A DNA stretch of 64,000 bases, taken from the NCBI RefSeq assembly GCF_009909615.1, contig NZ_WWNE01000018.1:113098-177097 (forward strand), read 5' to 3'. Every line of letters starts with the position of its first letter. The first letter of the stretch is position 1. Source of the DNA: Acidiluteibacter ferrifornacis (GTDB taxonomy: Bacteria > Bacteroidota > Bacteroidia > Flavobacteriales_E > Vicingaceae). The notes below the pieces were generated by a model. It was not told where the DNA came from. It saw only the letters and a list, made by a program, of their open reading frames with translations, and did no database searches. The translations under genes were made by a program, and so were the position numbers. Below, piece after piece: positions 9,939 to 18,799 of this stretch.

Positions 9939-9953
9939 AAAATGAAGACTAAT

Positions 9954-11039
9954 TTAGCTATTCAACACTTTTTCATTTTGTTGCAATTGAATTTGCCACT
10001 CAGCAAGGGTTTGGTTTATCATCAACCATTTGGAAAGTACAACTTGGATTAAAATAAGTGACAAAATCACTAAAGTGCTGCTGAAAATTGCCGAAAGTAT
10101 GATTCCAATTAGCATTAGTGCAAGTTGAAGCGCTACGATAGAAAACACAATTTTTGCATGGTTCTTTTTATTGTTCAACAGTAAATGATGCAGATGGGAT
10201 TTATCGGCAGCTAAAATGGAATATCCTTTTGAAAAACGCTTTAGAAATACGCGTAAAGCATCAATCACTGGAACGAGTAAACCACTAGCAATAAGAATGA
10301 AAATGGACTGAGAATTCGTGTGCTGCATTGCAGCTTGAAGAAGAATAATACTTAAAGTGGTTAATAAAAAGCCTAACGTCATTGAACCGGCATCTCCCAT
10401 AAATATTTTAGCTGGATATAGATTGAACTTTAGAAATGCAATAAGTGTTGCAGATAGGGTGAGGCAAACTATAAAAATACGCTGTTGATTTAAGCTCAAA
10501 GCTATGCCTGCTAGAAGCAAGGTTGTAACTAATCCAATGCTGCCTGCCAATCCATCTATGCCATCAATTAAGTTAAATGCATTGGTAGATCCTACTAAGA
10601 CTAAGATTGTGATGATATATTGGATTGCTAAAGGAATTTCATGAATGCCAAATAGTCCAAACATAGATTCAATACGTACTCCTGAATGAGTCACTAAAAA
10701 GGCAGCAGCAATTTGAATCAATAAACGAAGTTTTGCCGAAAGATCGAAACGATCATCATAAATGGACATGAGGAAAATTAATGCCAATGCAATAAACGAT
10801 TGTTGATAGATCAAAATGGTCAATAATAGGGAAGAATGAAAGAATGCGACTATTGTAAAAGCAGTGAAAATGGCTAGTCCTCCAACTAACGGAGTGGACT
10901 GTTGATGGATTTTTCTATTGCCTGGTTGATCAACTAATCCTATTTTTTTACTGAGGACGATATAGATGTGAATTAATAATCCTGTTAAGAGAGTAGTCGA
11001 AATAAATGTTGAAATGGATTGAAGTACTATGTTTTCCAT
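9954..11039 (-). CDS. WecA/MraY-like undecaprenyl-phosphate sugar-1-phosphate transferase
   Basis: This is a 361-residue polytopic membrane protein (about ten helices) of glycosyltransferase family 4 in the older WecA/TagO/MraY sense. Family motifs are visible: RKIHQQSTPLVGG near residue 45, NAFNLIDGIDGLAG with the catalytic aspartates near 155-165, FMGDAGSMTLG near 215 and the loop HLHHLLL near 285. It would load the first sugar phosphate (GlcNAc-1-P or similar) on undecaprenyl phosphate to start the EPS repeat unit. It lies 30 bp downstream of the DUF1972 glycosyltransferase and upstream of the regulator genes, so synthesis and regulation genes share a transcript. Confidence 0.9.
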   Translation of the reverse strand: MENIVLQSISTFISTTLLTGLLIHIYIVLSKKIGLVDQPGNRKIHQQSTPLVGGLAIFTAFTIVAFFHSSLLLTILIYQQSFIALALIFLMSIYDDRFDLSAKLRLLIQIAAAFLVTHSGVRIESMFGLFGIHEIPLAIQYIITILVLVGSTNAFNLIDGIDGLAGSIGLVTTLLLAGIALSLNQQRIFIVCLTLSATLIAFLKFNLYPAKIFMGDAGSMTLGFLLTTLSIILLQAAMQHTNSQSIFILIASGLLVPVIDALRVFLKRFSKGYSILAADKSHLHHLLLNNKKNHAKIVFSIVALQLALMLIGIILSAIFSSTLVILSLILIQVVLSKWLMINQTLAEWQIQLQQNEKVLNS

Positions 11040-11069
11040 AATAGTGTTATTTAAGTTGAAGTAAGGTGA

Positions 11070-12281
11070 TTAGTTTTCGAAAAATAATTTCTGATTATTC
11101 AGATGGGCTACTTTGTTTTGAAGTAGACTTGTATTCGGTATTTGAGCGATTTTCGATTTTACGTTCTCTTTGTTTTTGCTTTTTAATGCTCTTTGAACGA
11201 GGTAATTGTATTTGCTAGCAATAATTTCCCAGGTATAACGACGATCTGCAATGGATTTCATCACTTTTCCCAATTTCGCTAAGTCTCGCACGGAGGTATT
11301 TTCGATGATTGTTATCAACTCCTCTTGATTACCAAAGTAAAGCGCTCGATGTCCAGTTGTCGTGCGATTATATGAAACTCCAAAGGCTATAACAGGTAAA
11401 CCTAAGTACATGGCTTCCACTAATGAAGGGTTGGTTCCTCCGGCACTGTGACCATGAACATAAACCATGGCATTGGATCGTAAAACATCCAATTGACGCT
11501 GATTGTAGATAGGGTCAAGTAAAATGATATTATCATAATCTGCATAATCCGCTTTTAACTTTCTGCCGTATTCGTTGATGTTCCAATTTCCTACTATCAC
11601 TAGGGTATATTTTTGCATGGTTGCAAAGGATTCCAAGATCACATGTACGTTATTTTCTGGTTCTATTCGGCACACTTTAAAAGCGTATGTTTTTTGCAGA
11701 AAGGGATATTGTTTTTTATCAGATACAGTTGGTTTCACCTTCATGGTGTGGTCAGCGCCATACTCTATAATCTGACTTAAACTTCCATATCGTTGAGCAG
11801 TATAGTTCTGTATACTTTCGTTGTCAGAAATGTCGATGTGGGAATAGTTGACGGCAATACTTTCAGCCCACCATAAATACCATTTGGCAAACTTGTTCCA
11901 CTTGTCTCTTTTCCATTCAATTCCATCAATGGAAACAATAATTTTTTTGTTGGTAAACAAACGAATGAATGGAAAAATCCAAGCTCCAGCCACTCCTAAA
12001 ACTAACATCACATCAGCAGTAAACAACGCGTGGAGAATGGATAAGGTATCGTAAATGATACTTTGAACCCCGTTTGCATCAAATGGGAGGAATTTTAATT
12101 TTGCGCCTTTATAAGTTGCTTGACGCTCCTCTTTGGGGTACTTCTTTCCCGAGCAATATACAGTGATGTCGTAGTCTTTGGCGGTATGTTCTACCAAATG
12201 TTCTGCTAATGTTTCAAATCCACCGTAGCAAGCAGGTAGTCCTACGGTTCCGATGATGGCTAGTTTATTTTTCTTTTTCAT
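11070..12281 (-). CDS. DUF1972/GT4 glycosyltransferase (rhamnosyltransferase-like)
   Basis: The family begins at MKKKNKLAIIGTVGLPACYG, so I take the start near 12281. A longer open frame back to 12428 would add 49 residues, but these overlie a sigma-54-like promoter (12306-12321) and two palindromic activator sites and do not look like protein. The N-terminal DUF1972 fold (GGFETLAEHLVEH) is followed by a GT4 C-terminal domain with the donor-binding segment GGTNPSLVEAMYLGLPVIAF. It is a cytoplasmic enzyme adding one sugar to the lipid-linked EPS repeat; acceptor and sugar cannot be read from sequence. It is first gene of the unit leading through the WecA-like transferase to the regulators. Confidence 0.88.
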   Translation of the reverse strand: MKKKNKLAIIGTVGLPACYGGFETLAEHLVEHTAKDYDITVYCSGKKYPKEERQATYKGAKLKFLPFDANGVQSIIYDTLSILHALFTADVMLVLGVAGAWIFPFIRLFTNKKIIVSIDGIEWKRDKWNKFAKWYLWWAESIAVNYSHIDISDNESIQNYTAQRYGSLSQIIEYGADHTMKVKPTVSDKKQYPFLQKTYAFKVCRIEPENNVHVILESFATMQKYTLVIVGNWNINEYGRKLKADYADYDNIILLDPIYNQRQLDVLRSNAMVYVHGHSAGGTNPSLVEAMYLGLPVIAFGVSYNRTTTGHRALYFGNQEELITIIENTSVRDLAKLGKVMKSIADRRYTWEIIASKYNYLVQRALKSKNKENVKSKIAQIPNTSLLQNKVAHLNNQKLFFEN

Positions 12282-12305
12282 TTTAATCGTATTTGAAAAC
12301 GGATG

Positions 12306-12321
12306 TGCCAACAGTGTGCCT
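12306..12321 (-). promoter_or_regulatory. Sigma-54-like promoter of the glycosyltransferase-regulator unit
   Basis: Read on the minus strand the element is AGGCAC-N5-TGGCA, against the consensus TGGCAC-N5-TTGCA (one mismatch in each half, exact spacing). Transcription would begin near 12295, about 14 bases before the ATG at 12281. Paired palindromes lie 66-100 bp upstream. It would drive the DUF1972 transferase, WecA-like enzyme, sigma-54 regulator, H-NOX and kinase, making a positive feedback loop. Confidence 0.6.
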
Positions 12322-12386
12322 CTCTTGAGATTAGTGTCTAATGTTTTGTTATTAAGTGTTTTGGGATTGGGTGAGAGGCGAGTTGT

Positions 12387-12421
12387 TTCCAAATAAGAGA
12401 AGTGTTTTCCAAATTTTGGAA
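12387..12421. promoter_or_regulatory. Tandem activator palindromes upstream of the sigma-54-like promoter at 12306
   Basis: A perfect site (TTCCA-AATTT-TGGAA, 12407-12421) and a half-matching one (TTCCA-AATAA-GAGAA, 12387-12401) begin exactly 20 bp apart, placing them on the same face of the helix. They fill the space between the end of the tandem glycosyltransferase gene (12435) and the promoter at 12306-12321. Confidence 0.55.
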
Positions 12422-12434
12422 TCATCAAAATGAA

Positions 12435-14801
12435 TTAAGCAAAGCCATTACCAACTAAGAATGCCTCCCAATTTTGATTGAAATGACTTTTAGTAAAGGC
12501 GGATAGGTACTTTTTCTGAGCAGATCGTCCCATCGCAGGCAAAGTGGCTTTTCCTTTAATCAATTGAAGGATACTATCCGCTAGTTGTGATGGCTTCCCC
12601 GGATCTACTAAAAGTCCTCCATTGCTGTCAGCGATAGCTTCTTTTGCTCCTCCATGGTTGGTGGCTATAACAGGTCTTCCTGCGCTCATTGCTTCTAAAA
12701 CCGTTGTAGGAAAAGGATCTTTCATCATCGATGGAACCAAGCATATATCGGCATCTTCCATCGCTGAGGTGATATTCGGTGCAAAGTTTTTGATGACTAC
12801 AATATCTTTTAGTCCGGCCTTTTCAATCGCTTTTTCCAATTCTTGGAGTGATTCCTCCTGACCTGGTACAGCGCCTCCCATTAATGTAAATTGAACGTCT
12901 TTGAGTTGATCCAAAGTTAGTTGCTTCAATGCTTCTAATAAGTACCATTGTCCTTTTTTAGGCATAATTCTTCCAAATAAATAAAATTTTAAAAGACCCC
13001 TTGCAATCTTAGGTTTTACAACAATTTGATCAATACCGTTGTGGATAACCACAATTTTTTGTGCTATTCGCTTTGAATACCTGATTAATCCTTTTTCAAC
13101 TGCTGCAGATACGCACACTACTTTTTTTGCATAACGATTAGCCAATTGAGCAGTTAACCAGCCTATTGCTTTCGGAGAATCAATGATTTCATGCACATGG
13201 ATATAAGAGGAAATTTTGAATTGTTGCAAGAACGGAAGAATAAATGAAGTGCTCAACGTATTGACATACGCTGAATCGAATGAATGCTTTTGATGTTGTT
13301 TTTTGAAGTATTTCCTAAACCGAAACCATTCTCCAATAAATGTCAGGATCCCACGAGGGTTAAAAATACCGCGGTAGATAATGGGCATAAAAGGAATGAC
13401 TTTTACTTCTGTATTGGTAGTATTCTCCTTAATAAATTTTACTAAAGGCCCTTCAAACTTTAAATAAACTGACTTTTTGGTATCCTTTGGCATTGCATTG
13501 ATGGCGTTGACTAATATTCGATCGGCACCATAAAGTTCTGATGAAGGGTGAAAAATCGCTACTGACTTTTGAATTTTTTGATAAGCAGCTTTTATCTGAT
13601 TTCCTTTTGCTCCCCAAGTGAATTCACGCTTAAACCGGTTTCTTGAAAGGTTAGAATAGAACCTAGCATTATTCGAATCTCTTTGTAGTTCAATCAGTTT
13701 TCCAGCAAGTGCCATCACAGTTTCTGAATAACCTTCAACTTTCACTTTTAAACCAGCATTTCCGGCTAACTCTCCCGGACCAACATTGTCCAAGGTTACA
13801 ATGGGCAATCCATAACTCATCGCTTCTGGTACCACCATTCCGGCACCTTCATGAGATGGAAATAAGAATACACTTGCATTCTGATAGATTTGCTTCATTT
13901 CAGCGCGTTCTACCCATTCTACCCATTTTATTTTATGGTCGATTTTCAACGCTTTTGCTAAACGTTTTAAGCGAGTTTTTTCTTCTCCATTTCCAACTAG
14001 AATCAATTGTGTTTTGTCTCTCAACTCTTGAGTAAGGGAATCATAAAAAATGGCAAATGCTTCTATCGTCAAGTCAAAACCTTTCATGTAGTGAAATCGT
14101 CCAACCGATAATACATTGAATTGATCTGTGTTTAAAGTAGCAGTTGAATCAGTTGATTCTGTGGCCACTGCAGGTACAATTTTTACCTTACTATCTGGAG
14201 CATTCATGACTTTAGCAATACTTGAATTGATGACAAAAATCGTATCTACTTTTTTTACGGCTAATCGGAAAAATGGATCCATATTTCTTAGCAACCATTT
14301 GAAAATGAAATAGAATTGATCTTTTATAGCGGCTTTTCTACCGTAGATTGGTCGAAGGAATTGTGCTTTTACTTTAGGGTGGTGCCCCACTGGTCCCCAC
14401 ATGGTTGGTTTTCCTAACGTCCATAGAAAAGTAGGCACACTATCGCTGTGAAAGTTGACTGCATGTGCGATGTCAAATTGCAACTTGTTTTTCTTGATGA
14501 ATAGCGGCAAGAACAACTGCCAGAAATAGTAATATAACACATATCCTCTTTCGCCAATTCTCTTTTTCAACCACATTGCCCAAGCCGGTAGATCATAGCC
14601 AATGAAAACACTGTTGCTGTGCACATCCGTTGAGTTTTCTTTTAAAAATTTCTCAATATGAGGGATGTTATTTTTTCGAGTAATCACGATGGTGGGATGC
14701 TCTTTTGCAACTTCTCTGCTAATGTTCCAGCCTGTCCCATCTTCGGAACCTTTGTAAGGATTTACTGCGTATGCTGAAATAAGGATGGTCTTCTTTGACA
14801 T
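12435..14801 (-). CDS. Tandem fusion of two GT4 glycosyltransferases
   Basis: The 788 residues contain two complete GT-B glycosyltransferases. The first (about 1-390) begins ILISAYAVNPYKGSEDGTGW and has the donor-site segment PSHEGAGMVVPEAMSYGLP. The second (about 395-788) begins VAIFHPSSELYGADRILV and has PSMMKDPFPTTVLEAMSAG. Each is the usual length of a stand-alone enzyme, so this is a gene fusion that would add two consecutive sugars. Both halves look intact. It follows the 892-codon fusion gene by 26 bp and is the last gene of the unit started near 17490. Sugar specificity is unknown. Confidence 0.88.
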   Translation of the reverse strand: MSKKTILISAYAVNPYKGSEDGTGWNISREVAKEHPTIVITRKNNIPHIEKFLKENSTDVHSNSVFIGYDLPAWAMWLKKRIGERGYVLYYYFWQLFLPLFIKKNKLQFDIAHAVNFHSDSVPTFLWTLGKPTMWGPVGHHPKVKAQFLRPIYGRKAAIKDQFYFIFKWLLRNMDPFFRLAVKKVDTIFVINSSIAKVMNAPDSKVKIVPAVATESTDSTATLNTDQFNVLSVGRFHYMKGFDLTIEAFAIFYDSLTQELRDKTQLILVGNGEEKTRLKRLAKALKIDHKIKWVEWVERAEMKQIYQNASVFLFPSHEGAGMVVPEAMSYGLPIVTLDNVGPGELAGNAGLKVKVEGYSETVMALAGKLIELQRDSNNARFYSNLSRNRFKREFTWGAKGNQIKAAYQKIQKSVAIFHPSSELYGADRILVNAINAMPKDTKKSVYLKFEGPLVKFIKENTTNTEVKVIPFMPIIYRGIFNPRGILTFIGEWFRFRKYFKKQHQKHSFDSAYVNTLSTSFILPFLQQFKISSYIHVHEIIDSPKAIGWLTAQLANRYAKKVVCVSAAVEKGLIRYSKRIAQKIVVIHNGIDQIVVKPKIARGLLKFYLFGRIMPKKGQWYLLEALKQLTLDQLKDVQFTLMGGAVPGQEESLQELEKAIEKAGLKDIVVIKNFAPNITSAMEDADICLVPSMMKDPFPTTVLEAMSAGRPVIATNHGGAKEAIADSNGGLLVDPGKPSQLADSILQLIKGKATLPAMGRSAQKKYLSAFTKSHFNQNWEAFLVGNGFA

Positions 14802-14827
14802 GGTTTCGTGTTTTTTAAGCGGTTGGA

Positions 14828-17467
14828 TTAGGCTACCTTTGCAAATTCTCTCAATACAGCTGCAATGGTATCGTCTAAAATGTTGTTCTCTATACTGGTG
14901 TAATAGCTCTTTTTAAACTTCAGCTTCAGTTCATCAAAAAGTGAGCGATAATTGCTACTCATTTCTATTATGTCTTCAGCATTCAATTCTTGCTTTCGCG
15001 CCAAAATGGTTTCAGCTTCTGCGTATAAAAAAATGTTGAGTTTTGGTTTCATTACAAATCGATAAAGTGCTTTTGTTATGTTTCTATTGATTTGAATATT
15101 ACTCCTTTTGGCATCGTTGATGAAATCAAAATAATACCGATCATACAGCACTATTTTTCCTCTTAGAATGTATCGGAAGTAAACGTATACTTGACCGATC
15201 ATATAGTCGAGGTAGTAGTATAAGAAACGAGCTGCCGAAGAAATTTTATTGTTGTTTTTTCCTTTTCTTGGAAGAGTATCTCCGGCTATTTTTTCTGCCT
15301 TTTGTTTGCCATGTTTGATGGCGCTTAAAATGGGTAAAATTCCCGGTCGGTGTCTCAACAGAACAACCTCTTTGCGATATTTTCGCTCAATGTTATTTTT
15401 TACGATTTCAATCACAGTTGATTTTCCTGCACCGTCTACACCACTGAAAGTAACCATAAAACCGCGGTGATAAATGAGTTCCTTAATGGTATCGATGTAA
15501 TAATTCCATTTACCACTCATTAGAGTGAATAAGGAAGTATCGTAAAGTGCTTCTGCGACTTGACTTTCTGCCGTTCTTCCTTGTGTGAATAGTTGTGCTA
15601 AATTTTTGAAATCAGTACCGTATAAGTGATTAATATAATTAATCGCCTCCGTTATGCTATTTGAGGAGTGATTACTGAAAAATTGGTGATATCGTAAAGG
15701 AATTGCAGAATGGTTTAAAGTATAAAAACTGAAGGCATAGGCTAAATCATGTTTTAGAGACGGGAGCATAATTCCTTTTTCAGAAGTAGAGCTATCTCTT
15801 AATAGGTCTTTTGCCGAAAGCATCGTTAAGTGCTTGCGTTTAAATTGGTGAATCAAGTCTAAACTCAAAAAACGATCATCAATAAAATGAATTTCTATTG
15901 TACTCATAAAGCTTTTTTGACGATGTGTCCATCGCTTGATAAGTGGACTTTGCTCACAGCATTGTATTATTTTCTTTATCCCTTGCTTGGTAATCGCTAA
16001 ATCTAAATCTGAAGATTCGGGTACTTCACTTAGGCTCTTGTAATCAAATTTTAAAAAGGCATGCGGGGTAGATTGTAATTCTCTATTCAATTCTTCTATA
16101 AAGTAAGTTCTACAGTTTTCGTTGCTTTCCATCAGCTGTAATTCTTTGGTTAATGCCTTTTTCCACGTTTCAATTTGCCATTGATTCTGAATGGTGAGTT
16201 TTTGTTTACCATACACTTGCATGAAATATCCAACAGTGGTTAACAAATACAATCGTTGATATAATTGAACATCAATTGATTTATTTTTAATTGCTTTTCG
16301 GATGGTTTTCATTCTCAAAGTCTCTTCAATTTGTAGTTCAATTTGCTGTAAATTGAAGTGATCCATCAAGATTCCTTTTTGATAATGGAAGTGGAATAAA
16401 TCAAAAAGTGCAGGGGCTTCTTCACGATACATTTCCCAATCGTACAATGCAATTTTATCTTCGTTTAAATACATATTCCAAGGTGTAAAATCTCCATGAG
16501 CCCAATGTGTAAGAACTGGAACGTCTTCGTTCATTCCATGAATAATTCGCTCTCCCAGCATTCTTAATTCCACTAGTTGTGCATTTTTCGAAAATCGGTC
16601 CTGATGAAAAGCCGCTTGAGTTTCTTTCCAAAATGAAGTTTGTTTTAAAGTTGTTTGCGCTGAATGATTGAACAAGTTTTCAGTAACAAAGGCCGCATGT
16701 ATTGTGGTAAATGATTCTATTCGTTCAGAGTTCGCTGCTTTGACATTTTCAACAATGATTCCTTTACTGTTTTCAGAACACGTAACCTTAGGTAGTTTTA
16801 AATAAGCTGATGTTTGTAGGTGCTGAGATAATAAGGCGTTCTTTTCATTTTCAATTAATTTGCTGGAAGCTTCGCTAGTTGGAACCTTTAAGAATTTGAC
16901 TACTTTTTTATTCTCCAACAAAGCCACTAAAACAGATCGCTGCAAACCCGGAGTACCCATGAATATGCTGTATTGATCCCAATATTCTTTTGTGACTTGG
17001 TTCAGCTTCAACACCTCCTTAGCGTAGATTTTGATTTGGCCATTTGAAGCCAATCTATCTAGACCTAATTTAGAGATGACTTTGATAGCGGTAGAGATGA
17101 ATTTTCCTCTTTTGCCTGAAGCGTTGTAAAATGACAATACATTCTTCAAGTGTTTCCCTTGATACAACCAGCGCATGTTTCCTTCTGGTTGGTTGATGTA
17201 TTTCAACGTTTGTGAATCAAAGTTTGCGGGAGCTTGAACTTTTCCAAAATCCAAGATCAAATCAAACGAGTCCAAAGACATTCCTTTGTATTCAGTTAGC
17301 CTTCCCGCAAGGTTGACTAAAATTTTACATCCTTCTTCTGCTAATTCTTCTTCATGGTCAATTTCTAAACGGCCATAAGGGTCAAAAATGAATGGGTTAG
17401 TAGGCTTTACGGAATACAACTTAATCAGTTGGATAATGTCGCTGTAGTATATTGAACTTGTTTTCAT
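14828..17467 (-). CDS. Three-part fusion: APH-like kinase, nucleotidyltransferase-like and thymidylate-kinase-like domains
   Basis: I place the start at the ATG at 17467 (MKTSSIYYSD), because the earlier ATG at 17506 lies inside a sigma-54-like promoter; the product is 879 residues. The N-terminal half ends in an aminoglycoside-phosphotransferase-type catalytic segment (HWAHGDFTPWNMYL and ALYDWEMYREEAP, about 335-365). A middle part has a nucleotidyltransferase signature (SSDLDLAIT, near 490). The C-terminal 205 residues are a P-loop kinase resembling thymidylate kinase (FSGVDGAGKST, then DRYYFDFINDAKR). APH-like and TMK-like proteins occur as separate genes in polysaccharide loci; the combined product could modify a sugar or its lipid carrier, but no reaction can be assigned. 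Confidence 0.75.
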   Translation of the reverse strand: MKTSSIYYSDIIQLIKLYSVKPTNPFIFDPYGRLEIDHEEELAEEGCKILVNLAGRLTEYKGMSLDSFDLILDFGKVQAPANFDSQTLKYINQPEGNMRWLYQGKHLKNVLSFYNASGKRGKFISTAIKVISKLGLDRLASNGQIKIYAKEVLKLNQVTKEYWDQYSIFMGTPGLQRSVLVALLENKKVVKFLKVPTSEASSKLIENEKNALLSQHLQTSAYLKLPKVTCSENSKGIIVENVKAANSERIESFTTIHAAFVTENLFNHSAQTTLKQTSFWKETQAAFHQDRFSKNAQLVELRMLGERIIHGMNEDVPVLTHWAHGDFTPWNMYLNEDKIALYDWEMYREEAPALFDLFHFHYQKGILMDHFNLQQIELQIEETLRMKTIRKAIKNKSIDVQLYQRLYLLTTVGYFMQVYGKQKLTIQNQWQIETWKKALTKELQLMESNENCRTYFIEELNRELQSTPHAFLKFDYKSLSEVPESSDLDLAITKQGIKKIIQCCEQSPLIKRWTHRQKSFMSTIEIHFIDDRFLSLDLIHQFKRKHLTMLSAKDLLRDSSTSEKGIMLPSLKHDLAYAFSFYTLNHSAIPLRYHQFFSNHSSNSITEAINYINHLYGTDFKNLAQLFTQGRTAESQVAEALYDTSLFTLMSGKWNYYIDTIKELIYHRGFMVTFSGVDGAGKSTVIEIVKNNIERKYRKEVVLLRHRPGILPILSAIKHGKQKAEKIAGDTLPRKGKNNNKISSAARFLYYYLDYMIGQVYVYFRYILRGKIVLYDRYYFDFINDAKRSNIQINRNITKALYRFVMKPKLNIFLYAEAETILARKQELNAEDIIEMSSNYRSLFDELKLKFKKSYYTSIENNILDDTIAAVLREFAKVA

Positions 17468-17500
17468 AAAGGTTAAACTTTCTCTGTTTATTATCCTATA

Positions 17501-17516
17501 TGTCAAAGCCGTGCCA
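17501..17516 (-). promoter_or_regulatory. Sigma-54-like promoter of the fusion-gene unit
   Basis: The minus strand reads TGGCAC-N5-TGACA, a perfect -24 half and a -12 half matching TTGCA at three of five positions with correct spacing. Transcription would begin near 17490, about 23 bases before the chosen ATG at 17467. Two palindromic sites lie 75-110 bp upstream. Confidence 0.5.
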
Positions 17517-17590
17517 TTTCTATGTTGGTTTGTTATTTCGTTGTTTATTAGTTAATTGCGATTTATGAGTAGTGAATTTTGCCGTTCCGT

Positions 17591-17626
17591 TTTCCATAAT
17601 TTGAAACTGATTTCCAAAATATGGAA
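17591..17626. promoter_or_regulatory. Tandem activator palindromes upstream of the sigma-54-like promoter at 17501
   Basis: A perfect site TTCCA-AAATA-TGGAA is at 17612-17626. A second, TTCCA-TAATT-TGAAA with one mismatch, begins at about 17592, roughly 20-21 bp away. The pair has the same geometry as those before 12306, 25901 and 27317. Confidence 0.55.
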
Positions 17627-17672
17627 TAGTTGTAAGCCTTTGAAATAGGCTTCAATATTAGAAAAATGAGCT

Positions 17673-17701
17673 AAAAAAAGGTTGGTCACAATGACCAACC
17701 T
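17673..17701 (-). terminator. Rho-independent terminator of the main EPS operon
   Basis: The perfect 10-bp stem AGGTTGGTCA/TGACCAACCT (17679-17688 and 17692-17701) has a 3-base loop and is followed on the minus strand by a run of six or more T. It lies 24 bp past the galE stop and closes the operon that begins at the receiver gene. Confidence 0.9.
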
Positions 17702-17725
17702 CTCAACGCTTGAAAAAATAATTGG

Positions 17726-18760
17726 TTAAGCTGCGTTTGACTTTTCTATTTTTAAACTTTGTTCCCACTGCCAAGCATGCATCAATGCATCTTCTAAAGT
17801 GTATGTCGCATTCCAGTGTAGTGCTAATGCTGCTTTTCCGCAATCGGCATAAATGGATTCAATATCGCCAGGTCGTCTATCTACATATTTCACAGGTAAT
17901 TGCTCACCTGATACTTTTTCAAAAGTCTCTATGACTTCCCGCACGCTATTTCCTTTGCCTGTTCCTATGTTGTAGACATCGGTTCTTCTTGTGGAGAGCA
18001 ATCGAGAAAGCGCTGCTACATGAGCTTTCGCTAAATCAACTACGTGAATGTAATCTCTTACGCAAGTGCCATCTTTGGTCTCGTAGTCTGTTCCGAAAAC
18101 TTGCAGGTGATCCCGATCTCCAATAGCGGTTTGCGTGATGAATGGAACCAAATTCTGAGGAACTCCGCTTGGCAATTCACCCAATAAACCACTTGGATGA
18201 GCACCAATTGGATTGAAATACCTCAAAATGATGGCGCCAGTTTCCAATTGATCTTTAATGAGTTGTTCGCCCAATTGTTTGGTTTCTCCATAAGGAGAAC
18301 TAGCAGGTTTTAAGTCACAATCTTCTGTTACAGGCAAATGATCGGCCACTCCATAGACTGTTGCTGAAGAAGAGAATACCAAATCAGGAATATTGAATTT
18401 TTCTTTGATGTTGATAATCGTCTGTAGCGACCCCATATTGTTGGCGTAATATTTTTCAGGATGAGCTACCGATTCACTCACCGATTTGTAGGCAGCAAAA
18501 TGAATAATTCCAATGACTTGTCCCAATTGAGAAAATAGATCTTCCATTGCTACTTGATTGGCACAATCTAAATCATAACATTGAATGTCATTAGTGGTCA
18601 ATTGCTTGATTCGGTCTAAAATCCAAGGTTGGGAATTGGAGAAATTGTCTATAATGATAGGTTCATAACCAACGTTCCATAATTCTACTACGGTATGCGA
18701 TCCGATAAATCCTGCTCCGCCAGTCACTACTATTTTTGGTCTATTGCTATAATTATTCAT
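17726..18760 (-). CDS. galE: UDP-glucose 4-epimerase
   Basis: This 344-residue extended short-chain dehydrogenase interconverts UDP-glucose and UDP-galactose (or the N-acetyl forms), supplying a donor sugar for the EPS. The NAD-binding GGAGFIGSHTV lies at about 12-22, SSATVYG near 130, the catalytic Tyr/Lys pair is in SPYGETKQLGEQL near 155, and NPIGAHPSG near 190 is typical of GalE. Length matches the family. It is last gene of the main EPS operon, 39 bp after the polymerase, and a strong terminator follows. Confidence 0.95.
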   Translation of the reverse strand: MNNYSNRPKIVVTGGAGFIGSHTVVELWNVGYEPIIIDNFSNSQPWILDRIKQLTTNDIQCYDLDCANQVAMEDLFSQLGQVIGIIHFAAYKSVSESVAHPEKYYANNMGSLQTIINIKEKFNIPDLVFSSSATVYGVADHLPVTEDCDLKPASSPYGETKQLGEQLIKDQLETGAIILRYFNPIGAHPSGLLGELPSGVPQNLVPFITQTAIGDRDHLQVFGTDYETKDGTCVRDYIHVVDLAKAHVAALSRLLSTRRTDVYNIGTGKGNSVREVIETFEKVSGEQLPVKYVDRRPGDIESIYADCGKAALALHWNATYTLEDALMHAWQWEQSLKIEKSNAA

Positions 18761-18799
18761 GGTATTTTATTTTAATGGGTTAGTAGATGAAACTATCTA

